DNA of 64,000 nucleotides from Mycobacterium ahvazicum (GCF_900176255.2 NZ_FXEG02000005.1:186001-250000), one strand, 5' to 3'. Shown: positions 8,732 to 16,847, counted from the stretch's first letter. The notes: generated by a model not told the origin, from the sequence alone. Translations and numbers: made by a program.

Positions 8732-9004
8732 CTACTGGTCCTTGGATGCGAGGCCGACCGGGGCATTCGTTATCGCTTTGCGGATGGCGTCGGCCAGCGC
8801 CAGCGCACTTTCCTCGGTGAGTTCCAGCGCGACCCGCGCCGACGGACCGAGCTGTGGGTTGATCACGTCGATGTTGACCGTGTGTCCGAACGGGGCGTGG
8901 ACGGGATGGTCGACGTAGACCGTCGCGCGGTCCGCGCCGAACCATCCCTGCGCGCCCTTGCCACTGCCGTCGATCTCGACGTGTTCGGTCAGATATGTGC
9001 ACAT
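8732..9004 (-). CDS. Small conserved protein, DUF6295-like
   Basis: A 90-residue protein beginning MCTYLTEHVEIDGSGKGAQG, followed by a beta-rich middle (ATVYVDHPVHAPFGHTVNI) and an amphipathic helix (ALELTEESALALADAIRKAI). I associate this with the small family called DUF6295, from memory. The Cys at position 2 and a conserved His-Pro-Val-His are possible functional residues. It sits between a dienelactone hydrolase (12 bp) and the DUF427 gene (7 bp) on the same strand, so it is surely cotranscribed and perhaps acts with the hydrolase. Function unknown. Confidence 0.7.
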   Translation of the reverse strand: MCTYLTEHVEIDGSGKGAQGWFGADRATVYVDHPVHAPFGHTVNIDVINPQLGPSARVALELTEESALALADAIRKAITNAPVGLASKDQ

Positions 9005-9016
9005 AGCCTGGCGGAC

Positions 9017-9784
9017 CTAACCTTTCAGATGCGTGGCGAAGAACTCGTCGATGCGGCGCCAGCCGTCGACGGCCGCCTCGGGCCGGTACGCCGGGCGGTC
9101 GACGGAGAAGAACGAGTGGCCCGCACCTTCGTACGAGTGGAACTCGTGTGCCTTGTCCAGCTTGGTCAGCTCGGCGTCCAGCGTGGCCACCGCGGCCGGG
9201 GCCGGGAACTTGTCGTCGATTCCGAACAGGCCCAGCAGCGGGCAGCCCAGGTTCGGCGCCAGATGCAGGATCGGTTGCATGGCCTTGGGCATGCCCTCGG
9301 GCAGATCCTCGACGACGAAGGCGCCGTAGCAGTCGACGGCCGCGTCCAGCTGCAGCGAGCAGGCCGCCAGGTATGCGTGCCGCCCGCCCGAGCAGTGCCC
9401 GATCACCCCGAACTTCCCGTTCGCGCCGGGCAGCGACCGCAGGTGCTCGATCGCGCCCGCCACATCCCCGATCAGCCGCTCGTCGGGCACGCCGCCGGCC
9501 GCGCGTGCCGCCGCGGCCGCGTCGTCGGGAGCGGCGCCCGGCGCCTCGCGGGAGTACAGATTCGGCGCCACGGTGTGGTAGCCGGCGACGGCCAGCCGGC
9601 GAACGAACTCCTTGGTTTCCCGGTCGTATCCGGGCATGTGATGGATCCAGACGACACCGCCGCGCGATCCTTCGGCGAGCGGCTCGGAAACCGGAGAAGC
9701 GCGATAGGCCTCGATCTGATCGCCACCGTGGCCGGTGATGGTGATCGTCTCCGCGCGAATGGCATCCGGGCTGACCGAGTTCAT
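9017..9784 (-). CDS. Dienelactone hydrolase family protein
   Basis: 255 residues, alpha/beta hydrolase of the dienelactone hydrolase type. Nucleophile elbow GHCSGGRH places a Cys at the nucleophile position, as in true dienelactone hydrolases. Acid is in LFGIDDKFPAP and His in YEGAGHSFFS. The ATG at MNSVSPDAI has a strong AAGGAG site upstream and is chosen over an ATG nine codons earlier. First gene of the three-gene operon with DUF6295 and DUF427 genes. The family opens lactone rings in aromatic degradation, but no ring-cleavage genes are nearby, so the substrate is open. Confidence 0.85.
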   Translation of the reverse strand: MNSVSPDAIRAETITITGHGGDQIEAYRASPVSEPLAEGSRGGVVWIHHMPGYDRETKEFVRRLAVAGYHTVAPNLYSREAPGAAPDDAAAAARAAGGVPDERLIGDVAGAIEHLRSLPGANGKFGVIGHCSGGRHAYLAACSLQLDAAVDCYGAFVVEDLPEGMPKAMQPILHLAPNLGCPLLGLFGIDDKFPAPAAVATLDAELTKLDKAHEFHSYEGAGHSFFSVDRPAYRPEAAVDGWRRIDEFFATHLKG

Positions 9785-9899
9785 CGAGATGCTCCTTGCA
9801 GGGGCCGCCATCGAGTGCGGAGCGCGGGCGGCTCGTCCGGGTCCTGGTGGGGGTGCGCCCGCCGGGAACCAACGTATCCGAACTTCGGCGAGGGGGGGC

Positions 9900-11486
9900 T
9901 CAGCCCACCTTGATGGGCACCGTCTCCGCCTCCATCGTGGGCGGCAGCTTCCTCATGTCGACGGTCAGAATCTCGCCGCTGTCCTGCGCGCCGTTGGGCT
10001 GGATCTTAGGCTTGAGCGCAAACGGTGGGTTGGTGGAAATCACGCCGTCCAACCCGAAGTCACTGTCGTTGGCAATCATCAACGTCTTTCCGCCATCGGG
10101 GGTGATGATGCCTTCGATCTTGGCGTGCCCGAAGAAGTTTCCGGCGGCCGACAACGAGCGCAGCAGATCGGTGAGATCGAGCTTGAGCTTCTTGCCAGCC
10201 ACCGAGATTCCGGCGGCGGCGAGTTTGTCGGTGGCCGCCTCGACCCCGCCGATCCCGACAAAGGTTTCGATCGGAACGTTGTTGATCAGCAGCCCGCCAC
10301 GGTCGGCCTGATAGGCCGCACCGGGCACCGTCTCCCGGGGCCCGACATCGGTGGCTCCGGAGATGTCGGCCAGATAGATCTTCTTGTTGCCGTTGGGCTG
10401 TGGCTCGCCGTCGAGCTCGTCGACGAGGAACGTGGTGTTGCTGACCGCGGTGATTTCGGAGACCGCGACCTTGGTCTGCTGTGGGTTGGCCAGCGGGTAG
10501 AGATACTCGTGCACGTCGCTGTGGTTGGAGAGTCTGACCGTCACGATGCGCGTCATCGGGACCGACGCCGCCGGTCCGACCAGTCCCGGGGTCTGCAGGC
10601 CCGACTGCATGATGCCGACCAGCGTCGTGCCGTCGGGGGTCAGCGTCAGGCCCTCCAGGCCCTGGTTCGGGCTGCGCAGCGACAGCTCCTTGGGCAGCGT
10701 TCCGTCGATCGGCGAAAGACGTTCCAGCTCTTTGCCATTGGCGTCGAAATGGACGATGAACGGGCCGTATTCGTCGGAAACCCAGAAGGTGCCGTCGGAC
10801 AACGCGACCAAACCTTCGCCGTCCAGACCGTGATCCGAGGGCGGCAACGGCGCGCCATTGAGGTCGACCACCGACTCGCCGGCGGCGGTGGCCTGCGGGT
10901 AGGGCAGCCCGACCAGGGGCGCCCCGTCCTTGCCCGACAGCGTGATGATCTTCTCGACCGAGGCCACCCCGTCGGCGAGCTTGAGCTTGGCGATCTGCGG
11001 GTGGAAATCGGGTATGGGAAAGACGATTTCGTTCGGCGTACGCCCGGGAACATTGGGGCCGCGGTCGGTCAGGCCGTAGATCTCGTTGGAGCTACCCGGC
11101 ACCGGGGCGATTGCCGAACCATGCGCATTGGCCTGGACGGCGACGCCGCCGATGGTGGCCAGTGGCGGCAGATTCTCGGCATAGAGCTTGACGCTGGGCG
11201 TGGAGGTGAGGTGGAGCTGGTCGGTGCCGGTGAACCCGGCGTCCGGGGTGTAGATCATCGCGCCGTTGGGGCCGTAGGAGATGGTGCCGTGTTCGGGCTT
11301 GGCGTACGCGACCGGCGTATCCCCCTCCGTCGCGGCCAGCATCTGCTCCGGGGTGATGGTCAGCGCCTTGCCGGCGGGCGTGCTCAAGTCCGGCTTTGCG
11401 CCCGACCCGGAATGGCCTGACGAGCAGGCCGCCGCCGTGAGGAGCACGGTGACGGCAGCGACGGGCCAGATCCTCTTGGATGCCAT
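9900..11486 (-). CDS. Esterase-like phytase-domain lipoprotein
   Basis: 528-residue secreted lipoprotein. Signal peptide with lipobox LTAAAC (Cys 21) followed by a Ser/Gly linker. The N-terminal 40-100 region (GTISYGPNGAMIYTPDAGF) resembles a tandem-repeat cadherin-like motif. The rest matches the phytase-like esterase family: GLTDRGPN, HGLDGEGLVALSDGTFWVSDEYGP and NQGLEGLTLTPDGTTLVG are typical acidic propeller blades. Expected location is the outer leaflet of the plasma membrane or cell wall; substrate could be a phosphoester or ester. It stands alone, with short gaps on both sides. Confidence 0.8.
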   Translation of the reverse strand: MASKRIWPVAAVTVLLTAAACSSGHSGSGAKPDLSTPAGKALTITPEQMLAATEGDTPVAYAKPEHGTISYGPNGAMIYTPDAGFTGTDQLHLTSTPSVKLYAENLPPLATIGGVAVQANAHGSAIAPVPGSSNEIYGLTDRGPNVPGRTPNEIVFPIPDFHPQIAKLKLADGVASVEKIITLSGKDGAPLVGLPYPQATAAGESVVDLNGAPLPPSDHGLDGEGLVALSDGTFWVSDEYGPFIVHFDANGKELERLSPIDGTLPKELSLRSPNQGLEGLTLTPDGTTLVGIMQSGLQTPGLVGPAASVPMTRIVTVRLSNHSDVHEYLYPLANPQQTKVAVSEITAVSNTTFLVDELDGEPQPNGNKKIYLADISGATDVGPRETVPGAAYQADRGGLLINNVPIETFVGIGGVEAATDKLAAAGISVAGKKLKLDLTDLLRSLSAAGNFFGHAKIEGIITPDGGKTLMIANDSDFGLDGVISTNPPFALKPKIQPNGAQDSGEILTVDMRKLPPTMEAETVPIKVG

Positions 11487-11550
11487 GCAGTCGACCTAAC
11501 AAGTGGAAGTTGTCTCGCTGATGAATGCCACGCGAGCAGACGTCGCGCGC

Positions 11551-12345
11551 CTACCCCTTCTTATCGCGCACCTTGTAGGACGACGGCCACGACTTGCGCG
11601 ACTCGTCGCCGGTCAGCGGAGTTCCCATCCCCCCGACCTTCACGTTGTACGCCTCCTTGCCCGGGCCTACCTCGCGATTCGCGTGTTCCTGGGCAAGGTA
11701 ATACAGCTCATCGATCGTCGCTTCGTCGTACGCGACGAACGACGTTTCCCGCGCGAGGTCGTCGACCCCGACCAGCATCCGCTCCGGGACGTACCGTGAC
11801 GCGAGCGCCGCCGCCCCCAGCAACGAATACGGGATCACCCAGTAGCAGATGAACAGCAGCGGGGTCTGGGTATCGAGGATCGTGGCCGCTTGCCCGCCGA
11901 ATTGCTCCAGCACCGGCGGAATCGCGGATGACACCGTCATACCGGCGAACGCGGCGATCCAGATCCAGGACAAGACGTCGGTGATGCGGCCGAACAGCTC
12001 GGTCTTGACCACGTCAGGGGGCTGCTCGGCGGCGGCGAACTCGCGCACGAACGACCTGCCGACCAGCTGCCCGATCAGGGCCACCAGGAAGATCCCGGCG
12101 CTACTGAGCGGCTGTATCCATCGATGCATGAACGTCTCGCTGAGCGTGAACGTGAGAACCGCCAGCACGGCGAACGTGGCCACCGCGCCGATCTCCAGGA
12201 TGCCGCTCGACTTCCCCAGGGCGCGCCCGATCGCAAATGCGGCGGCCGCGATTACGAAGGCGACCACCACCGCGGTCTTGAACGGGACGTTGCCGACCAA
12301 CACCCAGTAGATAAGCCACGGCGCAAATCCGAAGAGCATGCCCAC
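11551..12345 (-). CDS. Conserved multi-pass membrane protein of unknown function
   Basis: 264 residues with about six hydrophobic segments: residues 5-17, 23-40, 50-68, 78-92, around 125-142 and 166-183. A soluble C-terminal tail of roughly 75 residues follows (RYVPERMLVGVDDLARETSF to the end) containing ELYYLAQEHANREVG. No enzymatic motif recognised. It is transcribed away from the methyltransferase gene, sharing a 100-130 bp divergent promoter region with two dyad symmetries. I cannot assign a function. Confidence 0.7.
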   Translation of the reverse strand: MGMLFGFAPWLIYWVLVGNVPFKTAVVVAFVIAAAAFAIGRALGKSSGILEIGAVATFAVLAVLTFTLSETFMHRWIQPLSSAGIFLVALIGQLVGRSFVREFAAAEQPPDVVKTELFGRITDVLSWIWIAAFAGMTVSSAIPPVLEQFGGQAATILDTQTPLLFICYWVIPYSLLGAAALASRYVPERMLVGVDDLARETSFVAYDEATIDELYYLAQEHANREVGPGKEAYNVKVGGMGTPLTGDESRKSWPSSYKVRDKKG

Positions 12346-12354
12346 GGTGGGCCA

Positions 12355-12379
12355 GTGTAGGAGTTGGCTCCTCCTACAC
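12355..12379. promoter_or_regulatory. 9-bp-arm dyad in the divergent promoter region
   Basis: GTGTAGGAG at 12355-12363 and CTCCTACAC at 12371-12379 are exact reverse complements around a 7-base spacer. It lies 10 bp before the membrane-protein start and about 100 bp before the methyltransferase, a typical operator position. A second dyad, ACTACA-N7-TGTAGT, lies at 12435-12453. Both carry a TGTAG/CTACA core. Confidence 0.5.
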
Positions 12380-12441
12380 CGGCGAGCACCGCCGCATCGG
12401 TGCCGCGGGCATCCTGCGGCGACCGGGCAAACCCACTACAT

Positions 12442-12483
12442 TGCGTCTGTAGTGAACGACGATGCGTCTGTAGTGAACGACGA
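12442..12483 (+). repeat. 21-bp perfect tandem duplication over the methyltransferase start
   Basis: Units 12442-12462 and 12463-12483 are identical (TGCGTCTGTAGTGAACGACG plus A). Each contains an in-frame GTG followed by AAC-GAC-GA, so the duplication creates two alternative starts 7 codons apart and doubles a TGTAGT half-site. In-frame length change makes it tolerable and potentially variable between strains. Confidence 0.85.
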
Positions 12484-13693
12484 TCCGCGCAACGACGTGG
12501 TCTCCCGGCAATACGATCGGTGGCAGTACCCGCCCCCCATTGACGACCTCGAGGCCTACTCGAAGAACAACTGGGAGTGGTTCGACCCGCTGCGGGCGCA
12601 CCGGGTGTTGTGGCCGGACCGCGACTATCGACCCGACCTCGACATTCTGATCGCGGGGTGCGGAGCTAACCAGGCGTCGGTTTTCGCCTTCACCAACCGT
12701 GCCGCCAAGGTCGTGGCGATCGACGTCAGCCAATCGGCGCTGGACCATCAGCGGTACCTCAAGGACAAGCACGGCCTGGACAACCTGGAATTGCGCCTGC
12801 TGCCGATCGAAGAGGTGTCGGCGCTGGGCCGCGACTTCGACCTGATCGTGTCCACCGGCGTTCTGCATCACCTGGCCGATCCGCTGACCGGAATGGCGGC
12901 GCTGGCGGGTTGCCTGCGACGCGACGGCGCGATGGGGATCATGCTCTACGCCAAATACGGACGGATCGGGGTCGAACTGCTCGAGTCGGTCTTCCGCGAC
13001 ATGGGCCTTTCCCAGGACGACGCGTCGGTTCAGGCGGTCAAGGACGTCATCGCGACGCTGCCCGCGGACCATCCCGTCCGGAGTTACCTGGCGGTGGCGC
13101 GCGATCTGCAAACCGACGGTGCGCTCGTCGATACGTTCCTGCACGGTCGCCAGCGCAGCTACACCGTCGACGAGTGTCGTGAACTGGTCGCCGCGGCCGG
13201 GCTCACCTTCCAGGGGTGGTTCCACAAGTCGCCGTATTATCCACACGAAATGTTCACTCCGGCAATCAAATTCGTGGATCGCCTGGCGAAATTGCCCGAG
13301 ACCGAACTGTGGTCGGTGATGGAGCGGCTGCAGACCGCGAACGCGACACATTTCTTCATGGCCTGCCGCCCGGACCGTCCCGAAGAGCAGTACACGATCG
13401 ATTTCACGGCGGACGCGGCTCTGGACTACATACCGATGTCGCGTACCGCGTGCGTGCTGTCGGAAGCCGACCTGCTGGGACCCGGCTATCGGCTGCGCCT
13501 CGGCCCGGCTCACCTGCCCTTCGCGCAACTCGTCGACGGCCGCCGCAGCATCCGGGCGATCGCCGCCGGGGTTGCGCAGCGCGGTGGCGCCAGCCTCGGC
13601 GAGGCGGAGCACTTCGCGCGCAAGCTTTTTCAGGAGCTCTGGCGGCTGGACTTCCTGTCGATGGCCATCGATGCGGGTGAGCACGACGCGTAA
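12473..13693 (+). CDS. Class I SAM-dependent methyltransferase with C-terminal PqqD-like region
   Basis: About 406 residues from the second GTG of a duplicated start (the first GTG at 12452 would add seven residues; an ATG at 12338 lies inside the opposite gene and is unlikely). SAM motifs: DILIAGCGANQAS (motif I), VVAIDVSQSALDHQ, and FDLIVSTGVLHHLADP (motif IV/post-IV). The last roughly 90 residues (LPFAQLVDGRRSIRAIAAG ... FQELWRLDFLSMAI) look like a small PqqD-like winged helix, which in other systems presents peptide substrates; this is inference. No Shine-Dalgarno precedes either GTG, suggesting leaderless expression. Substrate unknown. Confidence 0.75.
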   Translation: MNDDPRNDVVSRQYDRWQYPPPIDDLEAYSKNNWEWFDPLRAHRVLWPDRDYRPDLDILIAGCGANQASVFAFTNRAAKVVAIDVSQSALDHQRYLKDKHGLDNLELRLLPIEEVSALGRDFDLIVSTGVLHHLADPLTGMAALAGCLRRDGAMGIMLYAKYGRIGVELLESVFRDMGLSQDDASVQAVKDVIATLPADHPVRSYLAVARDLQTDGALVDTFLHGRQRSYTVDECRELVAAAGLTFQGWFHKSPYYPHEMFTPAIKFVDRLAKLPETELWSVMERLQTANATHFFMACRPDRPEEQYTIDFTADAALDYIPMSRTACVLSEADLLGPGYRLRLGPAHLPFAQLVDGRRSIRAIAAGVAQRGGASLGEAEHFARKLFQELWRLDFLSMAIDAGEHDA

Positions 13694-13824
13694 TAAGTTG
13701 TGCGCGGCGGTATCTCGCGCCTAGGGCGGGCGCGCACAGCCGCGAAATCCGTTGTCGAGACATAATGTCAAGACGAAGTTAGGATTCTGGTCCTGCATGG
13801 TTCACGTCAAGGGGGTCGACATAA

Positions 13825-14154
13825 ATGAAGAACACGACATGGTTGGCGGGCCCGATCGCCGCCGTCGCGACCGGCCTTCTCGCCATCGCCGCTGCCCCGA
13901 TCGCCGGTGCCGACGGGGCGGATGACACCTTCCTGCGCACGCTGCAGCAGCGTGGCCTCTCCTGGCCCGGTGGTCAGGACCAGATGATGATCAACGCCGG
14001 TCACGCGGTGTGTCAGGACTTCGACGCCGGGGACACGATGGCCCAGACCGTCGACGACGTGAAGAAGGCGCTGGGAGTGAGCAACATGGGCGCCGGCAGC
14101 ATTGTCGGCGCGGCGGTTGCGGCCTACTGCCCGCAGAACCGCAGCAAAATGTAG
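13825..14154 (+). CDS. Secreted DUF732 protein
   Basis: 109 residues with an N-terminal signal peptide (hydrophobic 9-26, cleavage near AGADGAD) and the mycobacterial DUF732 pattern DDTFLRTLQQRGLSW...HAVCQDFDAG...AAYCPQN. The two Cys (in HAVCQDF and AAYCPQN) are the conserved pair likely to form a disulfide outside the cell. These small exported proteins are abundant in mycobacteria and their function is unknown. It stands alone, ahead of the oppositely oriented tRNA gene. Confidence 0.85.
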   Translation: MKNTTWLAGPIAAVATGLLAIAAAPIAGADGADDTFLRTLQQRGLSWPGGQDQMMINAGHAVCQDFDAGDTMAQTVDDVKKALGVSNMGAGSIVGAAVAAYCPQNRSKM

Positions 14155-14251
14155 AGCTGACCTCGGGATCGAGCACGGGGAGTTTGCCGGCCGTCGCTCA
14201 CCGATGTCATTCGCAATGGGTGGTTGCTCGTGATGGGCACCCCTTTTGACG

Positions 14252-14325
14252 TGCCCCCAGTCGGACTCGAACCGACACTGGGCGGATTTTAAGTCCGCTG
14301 CCTCTGCCAATTGGGCTATGGGGGC
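14252..14325 (-). tRNA. leuX: tRNA-Leu (anticodon UAA), short variable arm
   Basis: Folds as a canonical cloverleaf on the minus strand: acceptor GCCCCCA/TGGGGGC, discriminator A, anticodon stem GCGGA/TCCGC with loop CTTAAAA (anticodon TAA), T arm GTCGG-TTCGAGT-CCGAC. Length 74 nt. The variable region is only five bases (CCAGT), whereas tRNA-Leu is normally class II with a long variable arm. CCA is not encoded. It sits in the position expected for leuX of M. tuberculosis, which I recall is flanked by integrase fragments. Confidence 0.9.
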
Positions 14326-14683
14326 CCCGGCGGCGAATCTAGCGCGCGCGGCGCGATTGCGGGACACCGCGTCCCCCCGAATGTGGCCGAATTCAGGGCG
14401 TGCGCGTGAGTCGCGGTTCGCGTAAGATCCCCGCGCCGCGCGACTCCCAGCTACTCAGCGCTGAGTAACAGATGACACCGCCATGTCGGCCGACAGGACC
14501 CTGTTAAAACTGCGGGCACCAGCGTTAAGACGCCGTAAACGCCCGTCACCCGCGCCCTTTCGATCGGGAAGTTGGTGACTGGGGGAAATAGCCTTACGCC
14601 AGTACACAGGGGCTTGTACACCACCACTCAGGGTTGACCCAGTTCTTTGGGTCGACATGGTTCGAACATTAGAGGAGCAATGG
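14326..14683. promoter_or_regulatory. Regulatory region upstream of the PE8-PPE15-esx cassette
   Basis: About 358 bp without a gene. It holds a perfect 16-bp palindrome TACTCAGCGCTGAGTA at 14452-14467. A second dyad has arms 14633-14641 and 14648-14656 (GTTGACCCA / TGGGTCGAC, one mismatch). A GTACA-N8-TGTAC dyad lies near 14601-14618. A strong GAGGAG ribosome site precedes the PE start. This density of symmetric sites suggests regulated expression of the cassette. Confidence 0.55.
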
Positions 14684-15613
14684 ATGTCATTCCTGACAAC
14701 AGTGACTGAAGAGTTGCTTGCCGCGCAGGGGCAGCTGGAAGCGATCAATGCCAATCTGGCGGCGCAGAATGCCGGCGCCGCGGCGGCGACCACGGTTGTC
14801 GCTCCGGCCGGCGCCGACGCGGTGTCGCTGCAGCAGGCGGCGCTTTTCTCAGCGTTCGGCACCACCTACCAGACGACCGCCGGGGAAGCTCAGACCCAGC
14901 TGGAAACGTATACGACCAACCTGGGAACCAGCTCCAACAGCTACAGCGACACCGAGGCGAACAACGCGGCGTCGGCCCTGCTTCAGTCGGCCGACCCCTC
15001 GCAGATGAGCCTCCTGTCGGATCCGGTGTCGCAGGTTCAGGCTCAGGGCCCCGGCAGCACCGGCCTGGACTGGCTGCAGTACCTCCTCGGTGGCACCGGT
15101 AACTTCACCAACTCGTCGATGCTCGGCGGCATGTTCGGTCTGTCCAGCAACGGGGCCAACATCCTCAACATCGGTGCGGGCAACTGGGCTTCGGCCGCAT
15201 CGAACCTCGTCGGTATGGCCGGTGGTGGTCTGCTCCCCGCCGGTAGCGACACGATCGGTGATGCCGCCGCGGCAGCGGGCGCCGCGGACCTGGCCGCCTC
15301 GACTTCCCCGATGCCGGCGGGCATGGGTGGTGCCGTGACGCCGGTGGTCGCCGGCATCGGCCAGGGCACCCTGGTCGGCAACCTGGCGGTGCCGCCGAGT
15401 TGGGTTGGCGGTCAAGTCACTCCGGTGGTCGGTACCACCGCCACTCCGCTGCACACCGTGGGCTGGACCGGAGCGGCACCGCAGGCCAGCGCCGGCGCGC
15501 CGATGGCCGGCATGCCCGGCATGGTCACGGGCGCTGGACGCGCCTCCAGCGGCTTCGGTGCGCCACGCTATGGCGTCAAGCCGATCGTCATGCCGAAACT
15601 GACAGCCGTCTAA
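14684..15613 (+). CDS. PE8: PE family protein (PE8-like)
   Basis: 309 residues. N-terminal PE domain (MSFLTTVTEELLAAQGQLEA...LAAQNAGAAAATT, about 100 residues) followed by a Gly/Ala-rich linker and a C-terminus ending PRYGVKPIVMPK that mirrors the end of the PPE protein encoded next. The start with GAGGAG 8 bases upstream is chosen over an ATG nine codons earlier. PE proteins pair with a PPE partner and are exported by ESX secretion. First gene of PE-PPE-EsxJ-EsxI, equivalent to Rv1040c-Rv1037c, so PE8 is the likely orthologue; it is longer than the M. tuberculosis protein as I recall it. Confidence 0.85.
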   Translation: MSFLTTVTEELLAAQGQLEAINANLAAQNAGAAAATTVVAPAGADAVSLQQAALFSAFGTTYQTTAGEAQTQLETYTTNLGTSSNSYSDTEANNAASALLQSADPSQMSLLSDPVSQVQAQGPGSTGLDWLQYLLGGTGNFTNSSMLGGMFGLSSNGANILNIGAGNWASAASNLVGMAGGGLLPAGSDTIGDAAAAAGAADLAASTSPMPAGMGGAVTPVVAGIGQGTLVGNLAVPPSWVGGQVTPVVGTTATPLHTVGWTGAAPQASAGAPMAGMPGMVTGAGRASSGFGAPRYGVKPIVMPKLTAV

Positions 15614-15668
15614 CAACTTTCACGGTTAACCACCAAGCGAATTCTTCGAACAGGAGCGGATACACAAA

Positions 15669-16847
15669 ATGGTTATGGACTTTGCAGCACTACCCCCGGA
15701 GATCACCTCGACGCTGGTGTGGAGCGGACCGGGCTCCGCACCGCTGATGGCCGCCGCCACCGCGTACGCCAACCTGGCCGCCGAGGTGAGCACCACGGCG
15801 ACCTCGTGGGAGTCGATCATCTCGTTGCTGACCACCGAGGCGTGGACGGGTGGTGGGTCGGCCGCGGCCGCGACCGCGGCACAGCCGATCGTGACCTACC
15901 TGACCGACACGGCGACCGCACTCGAGCAGGCGAGCTCGGCTGCCGCATCGTCGGCGGCCGCCTTCGAGGCCGCTCACGCGGGGGTGGTCAACCCGGCGCT
16001 GGTCTTCACCAACCGCGCGGAGTTCACCGCCGCACTCGCCGGGCTCCCCTTCACCCTTCCGCAGGTGACGGAATTGGAGATGGAGTACTCGGAGATGTGG
16101 GTCCAAGACGCCACCGCGATGAGCGCATACCAGGCCGCCAGCGATGCGGCGGCCGGGATGCTGCAGCCGGTGACGCCGCTGGCCTCGACCACCGACCCGG
16201 CCGCCGGAGCGGCCGCGAATGCTGCCAATGACGCGGCGGTGACGGCGAACGACGTGCAGCCCCTGGCCGCGCAGGCGTTCGATTTGAGCTCGTTGAGCGA
16301 CGCGCTGCAAATCCCCTTCACGAGCAACAACCTGCTGCAATCGATCGACGGCTTCCTCGGTACGCCGTCGGTGCTGAACGCCATCAACGGTGCGGTCAAC
16401 ACCGCGGCCTGGTTCAGCATGATCACCATCCCGACCGCGGTATCGCTGGGCCACGTCTTGGCCGGTGCCGCGGTGCCGGCGGCCGCGGTCAGCGACGTGG
16501 TGCCGGCCGGTGCCGGCGGCATCATCGAGGGCTCCGTGGTCAGCTCGGTGACACCGGCGAGCGGCTTGGGCAGCGCGGCGACGGCGAGCCTGGGCGGGGC
16601 GCAGACGGTGAGCCGTCTGTCGGTGCCGGCCAGTTGGGCGGCCAACGCTGCCCCGCAGACGGAGTTGGCGGCAGCGACCGCGCCGATCGAGGGTTCGGGC
16701 TGGACCGCGGCCACCGAAGAAGCCTCGGTCATGGGTGCGCCCGGCATGCCCGGCATGGTGGCCGGAGCCAAGGGCGCCGGCGCCTTCGGCTCGGGTCCGC
16801 GGTACGGCTTCAAGCCGATCGTCATGCCCAAGCAGGTTGTGGTGTGA
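15669..16847 (+). CDS. PPE15: PPE family protein, SVP subgroup (PPE15-like)
   Basis: 392 residues. N-terminal PPE domain of about 180 residues starting MVMDFAALPPEI, with the WxG-type turn AWTGGG and the YSEMWVQDA segment near residue 140. The C-terminal part carries the subgroup motif LSVPASWAANA and ends PRYGFKPIVMPK. The start may instead be MDF two codons downstream. It should form a helical heterodimer with the upstream PE product for recognition by EspG-type chaperones and export through an ESX system (ESX-5 for SVP types, by family knowledge). Same order as Rv1039c. Confidence 0.9.
   Translation: MVMDFAALPPEITSTLVWSGPGSAPLMAAATAYANLAAEVSTTATSWESIISLLTTEAWTGGGSAAAATAAQPIVTYLTDTATALEQASSAAASSAAAFEAAHAGVVNPALVFTNRAEFTAALAGLPFTLPQVTELEMEYSEMWVQDATAMSAYQAASDAAAGMLQPVTPLASTTDPAAGAAANAANDAAVTANDVQPLAAQAFDLSSLSDALQIPFTSNNLLQSIDGFLGTPSVLNAINGAVNTAAWFSMITIPTAVSLGHVLAGAAVPAAAVSDVVPAGAGGIIEGSVVSSVTPASGLGSAATASLGGAQTVSRLSVPASWAANAAPQTELAAATAPIEGSGWTAATEEASVMGAPGMPGMVAGAKGAGAFGSGPRYGFKPIVMPKQVVV

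Noticed and set aside
9735..11420. 561-codon open frame opposite the phytase-like lipoprotein gene
   Set aside because: Antisense shadow; no motif and overlaps two well-supported minus-strand genes.
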